This document shows positions 57,905 to 64,000 of a stretch of 64,000 bases of DNA, piece after piece. Positions within the stretch are counted from its first letter, which is position 1. Each line of letters starts with the position of its first letter. The notes under the pieces are model-generated. The model made no database searches. It saw nothing but the letters and a program-made list of their open reading frames with translations, and was not told the origin of the DNA. The DNA is taken from positions 1,612,001-1,676,000 of the forward strand of contig CBDFKJ010000009.1 in assembly GCA_965248805.1 (NCBI GenBank), read 5' to 3'. The translations under genes and the position numbers were made by a program. The DNA comes from CBDFKJ01 sp965248805. Its GTDB lineage: Bacteria > Pseudomonadota > Alphaproteobacteria > UBA6615.

Positions 57905-57943
57905 CACTACGCAACGGCAGCGCAAAAACGGGTAAGCGAGAGT

Positions 57944-58252
<309 letters not shown>

Positions 58253-58261
58253 GACGCAGAC

Positions 58262-59014
58262 GTGCGGACGGGGCTCATCGCACAGAAGGTCGGCATGACC
58301 CGCGTCTATGACGATGCGGGCGAGCAGGTACCGGTGACGGTGCTGAGAGTCGAGGACTGCCAGGTGGTCGCGACGCGCACCGCCGAGCGCGACGGTTACG
58401 ACGGGGTCCAACTCGGTGCGGGCACGGCCCGCCCGTCACGGCTCAACAAGGCGCAGCGCGGCAATTTCGCCAAGGCCAAGGTGGAGCCCAAGCTCAAGCT
58501 GGCCGAATTCCGCATTAGCCCGGACGCGCAGCTTGAAGTTGGCGCGCGGCTGAGTGTCGAGCACTTCGTTCCCGGCCAGTATGTCGATGTGGTCGGCACG
58601 TCCATCGGCAAGGGCTTCGCCGGCGCGATGAAGCGGCACAATTTCTCTGGCTTGCGGGCCACCCACGGCGTGTCGGTCTCGCACCGCAGCCACGGCTCGA
58701 CCGGCCAGCACCAGGACCCTGGCAAGGTGTTCAAGGGCAAGAAGATGGCCGGCCATCTGGGTGACCAGCGGGTCACCGTTCAAAATCTCAAGATCATGGC
58801 GACCGAAACCGAGCGCGGCCTGATCCTGGTCACCGGCGCGGTGCCGGGCGCCGACGGCGGATGGGTGACCGTGCGCGACGCCGCCAAGCGGCCGCGTGCC
58901 GAAGACGCGCCCTTTCCCGCCGCGCTCATCGAGGATGCGCCCGTTGCACAGCCGGTGGAAACGCCGGTCGACACGCCGACCGCCGATGCACCTGCCGCGG
59001 ATGAAAACACATGA
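58262..59014 (+). CDS. rplC: 50S ribosomal protein L3
   Basis: 250 residues. The GTG start gives MRTGLIAQKVGMTRVYDDAG, the canonical alphaproteobacterial opening, so GTG is accepted despite a weak ribosome site. Core GHRSHGSTGQHQDPGK-like SHRSHGSTGQHQDPGKVFKG. Acidic C-terminal tail (VETPVDTPTADAPAADENT) is lineage-variable. ATGA overlap with rplD. Confidence 0.96.
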   Translation: MRTGLIAQKVGMTRVYDDAGEQVPVTVLRVEDCQVVATRTAERDGYDGVQLGAGTARPSRLNKAQRGNFAKAKVEPKLKLAEFRISPDAQLEVGARLSVEHFVPGQYVDVVGTSIGKGFAGAMKRHNFSGLRATHGVSVSHRSHGSTGQHQDPGKVFKGKKMAGHLGDQRVTVQNLKIMATETERGLILVTGAVPGADGGWVTVRDAAKRPRAEDAPFPAALIEDAPVAQPVETPVDTPTADAPAADENT

Positions 59015-59631
59015 AGGTGCCGGTTATCAGCCTCGGCAAGGCCAAGCCGAGCGAGATCGAACTCGACGAGACGGTGTTCGGCCTGGAACCGCGCGCCGAT
59101 ATCCTGGCGCGCGTGGTCAATTGGCAGCGCGCCAGGCGTCAGCAGGGTACGCACAAGACCAAGGGCAAGTCCGAGATCTCGGGCACCGGCAAGAAGCCGT
59201 TCCGCCAAAAGGGCTCCGGGCGCGCGCGTCAGGGCAGCCTGCGTTCGGCCCAATTCCGCGGCGGACAGACGACATTCGGCCCCGTGGTGCGCAGCCACGC
59301 TTTCGACATTCAGAAGAAGGTTCGCAGGTTGGCGCTGAAGCATGCGCTGTCGGCCAAGCAGCGCGCCGGCCAGATCGTCGTCCTGGATGCCGCCAAGGTG
59401 AAAGACCCAAAGACCAAGGCGCTCGCCGCGAAGCTCAAGGCGTTCGGTTGGCGCTCGGCGCTGATCGTCGACGGCGAGGAGCCGGACCTCAATTTCCATC
59501 TGGCCGTGCGCAACATCCCGAACATCGACGTGTTGGCGCAACACGGCGCGAATGTGTACGACATTCTGCGCCACGAGACCCTGGTGCTGACGCGCGAAGC
59601 GGCCACGCATTTGCAGGAGCGCCTGCGATGA
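59011..59631 (+). CDS. rplD: 50S ribosomal protein L4
   Basis: 206 residues. Basic loop RRQQGTHKTKGKSEISGTGK and RQKGSGRARQGSLRSAQFRG that reaches into the exit tunnel; C-terminal NIDVLAQHGANVYDILRHET. Overlaps rplC (ATGA) and rplW (ATGA). Confidence 0.96.
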   Translation: MKVPVISLGKAKPSEIELDETVFGLEPRADILARVVNWQRARRQQGTHKTKGKSEISGTGKKPFRQKGSGRARQGSLRSAQFRGGQTTFGPVVRSHAFDIQKKVRRLALKHALSAKQRAGQIVVLDAAKVKDPKTKALAAKLKAFGWRSALIVDGEEPDLNFHLAVRNIPNIDVLAQHGANVYDILRHETLVLTREAATHLQERLR

Positions 59632-59957
59632 GCCGTATCCATCGCCAGCCCAAGCCGCCCGAGATCAGCCGCGAGCGCATGTACGATGTGATCCTTGCGC
59701 CGCACATCACCGAAAAGGCGACGACGGTCTCCGAGCATAACCAGGTCGTGTTTAAGGTGCTGCTGGACGCCGCCAAGCCGGAGATCCGCGCCGCCGTCGA
59801 GCAACTGTTCGGCGTCAAGGTCAAGGCGGTGAACACCATTCGCCAGAACGGCAAAGTCAAGCGCTGGCGTGGCCACCGCGGCCAACGCTCCGACACCAAG
59901 AAGGCCATCGTCACCTTGGCCGAAGGCCACTCGATCGACGTTACCACGGGGCTCTAG
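59628..59957 (+). CDS. rplW: 50S ribosomal protein L23
   Basis: 109 residues. DVILAPHITEKATTVSEHNQ and VKVKAVNTIRQNGKVKRWRG. Exit-tunnel docking site for SRP and trigger factor. N-terminal ~15 residues (SRIHRQPKPPEISRERM) are an extension. ATGA overlap with rplD; rplB follows after 3 bp. Confidence 0.96.
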   Translation: MSRIHRQPKPPEISRERMYDVILAPHITEKATTVSEHNQVVFKVLLDAAKPEIRAAVEQLFGVKVKAVNTIRQNGKVKRWRGHRGQRSDTKKAIVTLAEGHSIDVTTGL

Positions 59958-59960
59958 ACC

Positions 59961-60785
59961 ATGGCGCTGAAACAATTCAATCCGACGACGCCCGGGCAGC
60001 GCGCCCTGGTGCTGGTCGATCGGCGTGACCTGTGGAAGGGCGATCCGGTGAAGGCGCTGACGGCCGGCCTGACCAAGAAGGGTGGCCGCAACAATCACGG
60101 GCGCATCACGGCCCACCATCGAGGTGGCGGCCACAAGCGGCGCTACCGCATGGTCGACTTCAAGCGCCGGAAGTCCGATGTCGCCGCAACCGTGGAGCGT
60201 TTGGAGTATGACCCCAATCGCTCGGCGTTCATCGCGCTGATCAAGTATGATGATGGCGAGCTCAGCTACATCCTGGCACCGCAACGCCTGGGCGTCGGCG
60301 ATCGCGTGGTCGCCGGAGAGCGGACCGACATCAAGCCCGGCAACGCCATGCCGCTGCGCTCCATTCCGGTCGGCACCATCATTCATAATGTTGAGCTGCG
60401 GGCCGGGCGCGGCGGCCAGATGGCACGCGCGGCCGGCACCTACGTCCAGCTTGTGGGTCGCGATCGCGGCTACGTCTTGTTACGCATGGCCTCGGGCGAG
60501 GTCCGTATGGTCCGTGGCGAGTGCATGGCCACGATCGGCGCCGTGTCCAACCCCGATCAGGCCAACATCAAGCTGGGGAAGGCGGGACGCAAGCGCTGGC
60601 TCGGGCGCCGGCCGGTCGTGCGCGGCGTGGCGATGAACCCTATCGACCATCCGCATGGCGGCGGCGAGGGTCGAACCTCCGGCGGCCGCCATCCGGTGAC
60701 GCCATGGGGTAAGCCGACGAAGGGCAAGCGCACGCGACGCAGCAAGCCGTTGGACAAGCTTATCCTCCGTCGTCGCAAGCCATAG
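59961..60785 (+). CDS. rplB: 50S ribosomal protein L2
   Basis: 274 residues. LTKKGGRNNHGRITAHHRGG, GDRVVAGERTDIKPGNAMPL and VAMNPIDHPHGGGEGRTSGG with the conserved peptidyl-transferase His loop. Essential for subunit association. Confidence 0.97.
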   Translation: MALKQFNPTTPGQRALVLVDRRDLWKGDPVKALTAGLTKKGGRNNHGRITAHHRGGGHKRRYRMVDFKRRKSDVAATVERLEYDPNRSAFIALIKYDDGELSYILAPQRLGVGDRVVAGERTDIKPGNAMPLRSIPVGTIIHNVELRAGRGGQMARAAGTYVQLVGRDRGYVLLRMASGEVRMVRGECMATIGAVSNPDQANIKLGKAGRKRWLGRRPVVRGVAMNPIDHPHGGGEGRTSGGRHPVTPWGKPTKGKRTRRSKPLDKLILRRRKP

Positions 60786-60794
60786 GGAACGGAG

Positions 60795-61073
60795 ATGTCA
60801 CGCTCGGTTTGGAAAGGCCCGTTTGTCGACAGCTACCTTCTGAAGAAGGCGGAGAAGGTGCGCCAGTCGGGCCGCAAGGAAATCATCAAGATCTGGTCAC
60901 GCCGCTCGACCATATTGCCGCACTTCGTGGGTCTTACGTTCGGCGTGTACAACGGCCACAAGTTCCTGCCGGTGCTGGTGACCGAGAACATGGTGGGGCA
61001 CAAGTTCGGCGAATTCGCGCCGACCCGCACCTATCACGGTCACTCGGCCGACAAGAAGGCGCGCAGGGCCTGA
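60795..61073 (+). CDS. rpsS: 30S ribosomal protein S19
   Basis: 92 residues. SRSVWKGPFVDSYLLKKAEK, STILPHFVGLTFGVYNGHKF and EFAPTRTYHGHSADKKARR. Head protein next to S13. Two bases before the rplV ATG. Confidence 0.97.
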   Translation: MSRSVWKGPFVDSYLLKKAEKVRQSGRKEIIKIWSRRSTILPHFVGLTFGVYNGHKFLPVLVTENMVGHKFGEFAPTRTYHGHSADKKARRA

Positions 61074-61075
61074 CT

Positions 61076-61453
61076 ATGGGCAAGTCCTCCCATCCGCGGC
61101 GCCTCGCCGAGAACGAGGCCGGTGCGCGCCTGCACACGGTGCGCACGAGCCCGCGCAAGCTCAATCTGGTGGCGCAATCGATACGCGGCAAGCCTGTCGG
61201 CGATGCGTTGACCATCCTGATGGCGTCGCGGCGGCGCATCGCGCGCCAGGTCATCAAGACGCTGCAGGGAGCGGTGGCCAATGCGGAGAACAACCACCAG
61301 CTGGATGTCGACCGTCTGGTCGTCGCCGAGGCGTCGGTCGGCCGCGCCGCGGTGATGAAGCGTTGGCGGGCACGGGCGCGCGGCCGCGTGGCGCGGATCG
61401 AAAAGCCATTTTCACACCTGAACATCGTCGTGCGCGAGGCGGAGGAGACCTGA
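61076..61453 (+). CDS. rplV: 50S ribosomal protein L22
   Basis: 125 residues. VRTSPRKLNLVAQSIRGKPV, GAVANAENNHQLDVDRLVV and RWRARARGRVARIEKPFSHL. The tunnel loop is wild type. One base before the rpsC ATG. Confidence 0.96.
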   Translation: MGKSSHPRRLAENEAGARLHTVRTSPRKLNLVAQSIRGKPVGDALTILMASRRRIARQVIKTLQGAVANAENNHQLDVDRLVVAEASVGRAAVMKRWRARARGRVARIEKPFSHLNIVVREAEET

Positions 61454-61454
61454 G

Positions 61455-62135
61455 ATGGGTCAGAAAGTTAACCCGATTGGGCTGCGTCTCGGCGTCAACC
61501 GTACCTGGGATTCACGGTGGTATGCCGGCGGCCGCGCCTATGGAAACCTGCTGCACGAGGATCTGACGCTGCGCAAGTTCCTGCAAAAGCGACTGGCGGG
61601 CGCCGGCGTCTCGCGCATCGTTATCGAACGGCCGACGCGCAAGGCGCGCATTACGTTGCACACCGCCCGGCCGGGCGTGGTGATCGGCAAGAAGGGCGCC
61701 GACATCGAAAAATTGCGCGTCGACCTGGCGAAAATGACGGGCTCTGAAGTGAGCCTCAACATCGTCGAGATCCGCAAGCCCGAGATCGATGCGACCCTCG
61801 TCGCCGAGACGATCGCGCAGCAACTCGAGCGGAGGATCGCGTTCCGCCGCGCGATGAAGCGCGCGGTTCAGAATGCCATGCGCCTGGGCGCGCAAGGCGT
61901 GCGTGTGATGTGCGGCGGCCGTCTGGGCGGCGCCGAAATTGCGCGCACAGAGCAGTATCTGGAGGGCAAGGTTCCGTTGCATACGTTGCGCGCCAATATC
62001 GACTTCGGCGTCGCCACCGCCAAGACCACCTATGGCACCTGCGGCGTCAAGGTGTGGGTCTACAAGGGCGAGGTCCTGGGCCATGATGCGACGACCGGCG
62101 ACACGGCCCAGCCCGAACACGCAGTCGCGCGTTAG
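61455..62135 (+). CDS. rpsC: 30S ribosomal protein S3
   Basis: 226 residues. MGQKVNPIGLRLGVNRTWDS, KH domain VVIGKKGADIEKLRVDLAKM, and C-domain GAQGVRVMCGGRLGGAEIAR. Forms the mRNA entry pore. Confidence 0.97.
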   Translation: MGQKVNPIGLRLGVNRTWDSRWYAGGRAYGNLLHEDLTLRKFLQKRLAGAGVSRIVIERPTRKARITLHTARPGVVIGKKGADIEKLRVDLAKMTGSEVSLNIVEIRKPEIDATLVAETIAQQLERRIAFRRAMKRAVQNAMRLGAQGVRVMCGGRLGGAEIARTEQYLEGKVPLHTLRANIDFGVATAKTTYGTCGVKVWVYKGEVLGHDATTGDTAQPEHAVAR

Positions 62136-62153
62136 GAGCGGGAGGAAGTCGCC

Positions 62154-62567
62154 ATGCTATCGCCGAAGCGCACCAAGTATCGCAAGCAGCACAAGGGTCG
62201 CCTCAAGGGCGTCGCCAGCAGCGGTGCCGCGCTCAACTTTGGTGCCTTTGGGCTCAAGGCGCAGGAGCCGGGCCGCATCACCGCGCGCCAGATCGAGGCC
62301 GCCCGGCGCGCCATCACCAGGCACATGAAGCGCGCCGGCAAGGTGTGGATCCGTGTGTTTCCCGACGTCCCGGTCAGCACCAAGCCCGCGGAAGTGCGTA
62401 TGGGCAAGGGCAAGGGCGCGCCGGAGTACTGGATGTGCCGCGTCAAGCCTGGTCGGATCATGTTTGAGGCCGACGGCGTGCCGGCGCAGTTGGCCGAAGA
62501 GGCGTTCCTGCTGGCCTCGGCCAAGCTGCCCATCAAGACGCGGTTCGTGCGTCGCTTGGGCGAGTGA
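62154..62567 (+). CDS. rplP: 50S ribosomal protein L16
   Basis: 137 residues. MLSPKRTKYRKQHKGRLKGV, GRITARQIEAARRAITRHMK and MGKGKGAPEYWMCRVKPGRI. Contacts the A-site tRNA. RBS GGGAGGA before ATG. Confidence 0.97.
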   Translation: MLSPKRTKYRKQHKGRLKGVASSGAALNFGAFGLKAQEPGRITARQIEAARRAITRHMKRAGKVWIRVFPDVPVSTKPAEVRMGKGKGAPEYWMCRVKPGRIMFEADGVPAQLAEEAFLLASAKLPIKTRFVRRLGE

Positions 62568-62575
62568 GGTCAGCG

Positions 62576-62776
62576 ATGAAGATCGACGATGTGCGCGCCA
62601 TGTCCGGAGACGAGATGCGCGACCAAGTGCGCAACCTGAAAAAGGAAGCTTTCAACATGCGCTTTCAGAAAGCCTCTGGGCAGTTGGAGAATACGTCGCG
62701 CGTGCGCCGCGTGCGCCGGGACATTGCGCAACTGCAGACCGTGCTTGGCGAGCGTCGCCGCGTCGCGGGCGAGTGA
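62576..62776 (+). CDS. rpmC: 50S ribosomal protein L29
   Basis: 66 residues. DEMRDQVRNLKKEAFNMRFQ and VRRVRRDIAQLQTVLGERRR, the two-helix L29 fold. Start at ATG 62576 after GAGGT; an upstream GTG adds unconserved residues. Confidence 0.95.
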   Translation: MKIDDVRAMSGDEMRDQVRNLKKEAFNMRFQKASGQLENTSRVRRVRRDIAQLQTVLGERRRVAGE

Positions 62777-62783
62777 GGTCGGC

Positions 62784-63035
62784 ATGCCGCGACGTGTTCT
62801 CATCGGCAGGGTTGTCAGCGACAAGAGCGACAAGACGGTGGTCGTTACGGTCGACCGCCGCGTGATGCATCCACTGTACAAGAAATTCATGACGCGAACT
62901 AAGAAGTTCGCGGCACATGATGCTGATAATAAATGCAAAATCGGGGACCAGGTGCGCATCCGCGAATGCCGGCCCTTATCCAAGCGGAAGTCCTGGGAAG
63001 TGGTCGAGCTGATCGCTCAAGCGGCAACGTCGTAA
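62784..63035 (+). CDS. rpsQ: 30S ribosomal protein S17
   Basis: 83 residues. RRVLIGRVVSDKSDKTVVVT, HPLYKKFMTRTKKFAAHD and VRIRECRPLSKRKSWEVVEL. OB-fold rRNA binder. 7 bp after rpmC. Confidence 0.96.
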   Translation: MPRRVLIGRVVSDKSDKTVVVTVDRRVMHPLYKKFMTRTKKFAAHDADNKCKIGDQVRIRECRPLSKRKSWEVVELIAQAATS

Positions 63036-63047
63036 GGGAGCGAACAG

Positions 63048-63416
63048 ATGATCCAGATGCAATCGAATCTCACGGTCGCCGACAACAGTGGCGCGCGCCG
63101 CGTGCAATGCATCAAGGTCCTGGGCGGCTCAAAGCGAAGATCGGCGGGCGTCGGCGACGTGATCGTGGTCTCGGTAAAGGATGCGATCCCGCGCGGTCGG
63201 GTCAAGAAAGGCGAAATCCACAAGGCGGTCATCGTGCGCACGGCGAAAGACATTCGGCGGCCTGATGGTACCGTCATTCGTTTTGATCGCAACGCGGCGG
63301 TGCTGATCAATGCCCAGGGCGAGCCGATCGGCACTCGCATCTTCGGTCCGGTGACGCGCGAACTGCGTGCGCGCCGCTACATGAAGATCATCTCGCTGGC
63401 GCCGGAGGTTCTGTAG
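63048..63416 (+). CDS. rplN: 50S ribosomal protein L14
   Basis: 122 residues. MIQMQSNLTVADNSGARRVQ, AIPRGRVKKGEIHKAVIVRT and GEPIGTRIFGPVTRELR. Subunit-interface protein; first gene of the spc part. The next start follows after 1 bp. Confidence 0.97.
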   Translation: MIQMQSNLTVADNSGARRVQCIKVLGGSKRRSAGVGDVIVVSVKDAIPRGRVKKGEIHKAVIVRTAKDIRRPDGTVIRFDRNAAVLINAQGEPIGTRIFGPVTRELRARRYMKIISLAPEVL

Positions 63417-63417
63417 C

Positions 63418-63741
63418 GTGGCGCAGAAGTTCAAGATCAAGCGCGGCGACAAGGTGATCGTGCGCTCGGGCAAGGACCGCGGCAAGACGGGCGAGGTTCT
63501 GCGCGTGTTGCGGTCGCGCGAACGCCTCGTGGTGCAAGGCGTCAACATGGTGTCCAAGCACCGGCGGCCGACACAGGCATCGCCCGGCGGCATCGAGCAG
63601 ATCGAGGCATCGATCCACCTGTCGAATGTCGGCGTCGTCGATCCAGGCACAAGCAAGGCAACCCGTATCGGTTTCCGCACGCTGGAGGATGGGCGAAAGG
63701 TTCGCTTTGCCAAGGCCTCCGGCGAAGTCGTCGATCAGTAG
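63418..63741 (+). CDS. rplX: 50S ribosomal protein L24
   Basis: 107 residues from a GTG start. KOW motif IKRGDKVIVRSGKDRGKTGE, then VQGVNMVSKHRRPTQASPGG and TRIGFRTLEDGRKVRFAKAS. Assembly initiator of the 50S subunit. Confidence 0.96.
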   Translation: MAQKFKIKRGDKVIVRSGKDRGKTGEVLRVLRSRERLVVQGVNMVSKHRRPTQASPGGIEQIEASIHLSNVGVVDPGTSKATRIGFRTLEDGRKVRFAKASGEVVDQ

Positions 63742-63751
63742 GAGCCGAGAG

Positions 63752-64000
63752 ATGGCCGCACGGTTGCAAGAGAAATACAACGACGTCGTCAAGGCGGAGC
63801 TGCAAAAGGAACTCGGCCTGAAGAGCACCATGGAAGTGCCGCGCCTGGACAAAATCGTGATCAACCTGGGCGTTGGCGAGGCCATCGCCGACAGCAAGAA
63901 GCTGGATTCGGCGGCTAAGGAACTGGCGCTGATTGCCGGCCAACGACCGGTCATCACGCAAGCCCGCAGGTCGGTATCCAATTTCAAGCTGCGCGAGGGC
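63752..64000 (+). CDS. rplE: 50S ribosomal protein L5 (3' partial at window edge)
   Basis: First 83 residues only. AARLQEKYNDVVKAELQKEL, MEVPRLDKIVINLGVGEAIA and GQRPVITQARRSVSNFKLRE are the L5 N-terminus. Binds 5S rRNA. The gene runs off the right edge. Confidence 0.96.
   Translation, partial: MAARLQEKYNDVVKAELQKELGLKSTMEVPRLDKIVINLGVGEAIADSKKLDSAAKELALIAGQRPVITQARRSVSNFKLREG

Overview
The window is GC-rich DNA from an alphaproteobacterium. The evidence is the core gene order rlmB, tRNA-Tyr, tRNA-Gly, tuf, tRNA-Trp, secE-nusG, rplKAJL, rpoBC, rpsL-rpsG-fusA-tuf, S10/spc, with two identical tuf genes, plus alphaproteobacterial accessory families. The closest order (Rhodospirillales-like) is only an inference. 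Every ribosomal and RNA polymerase gene is intact, whereas most accessory genes are broken by IS elements, nonsense codons or frameshifts. This suggests a genome with active insertion sequences and ongoing gene decay.

Region 1 (1-9.5 kb) is a defence-type operon: the C-terminal part of an SNF2/DUF3883 helicase, a DUF1156 DNA methyltransferase, and a Swt1-HEPN/DUF499 ATPase. A small fourth gene abuts the ATPase gene and is split by an IS3-family element. Remnants of a possible fifth gene and of an IS21 element follow. Region 2 (9.6-12.2 kb) holds small island genes and a P4-type tyrosine integrase cut by one in-frame TGA. Region 3 (12.5-16.5 kb) is an intact fbpABC-like ferric-iron ABC transporter behind a near-perfect Fur box.

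Region 4 (16.6-29.5 kb) starts with scraps of hsdR and of a rhomboid protease. Next comes the 3' half of tRNA-fMet (an attachment-site scar) flanked by 17-bp direct repeats. A phage/ICE-like set follows: nuclease-like protein, RecD-like helicase, Toprim primase-ATPase (frameshifted and split by an IS5-family element), RuvC-like resolvase, DUF6378 protein and DUF6456-like protein, then decaying phage genes. Two unusual arrays lie here: 19 copies of GTTCAC/GTGAAC (23.2-23.7 kb) and 15 copies of GGTAAC/GTTACC (28.9-29.2 kb), the latter with an exact 23-bp repeat every ~103 bp. The region ends at an IS1182-like element that truncates a PAPS-reductase-like gene.

Region 5 (31-36.6 kb) is ordinary metabolism: an SDR dehydrogenase divergent from an omega-amino-acid transaminase, a Mug-type DNA glycosylase, glpK, a cupin, tRNA-Thr and rlmB. 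Region 6 (36.7-64 kb) is the transcription/translation super-cluster, from tRNA-Tyr to the start of rplE. It is interrupted between rpoC and rpsL by a twice-frameshifted gamma-glutamyltransferase pseudogene and a third copy of the same IS. Both tuf copies sit inside an identical tract of about 1.2 kb, a sign of gene conversion. The three 1454-bp IS copies (25.7, 29.5 and 51.9 kb) are nearly identical, and two of them bracket a 21-kb block containing rpoBC.
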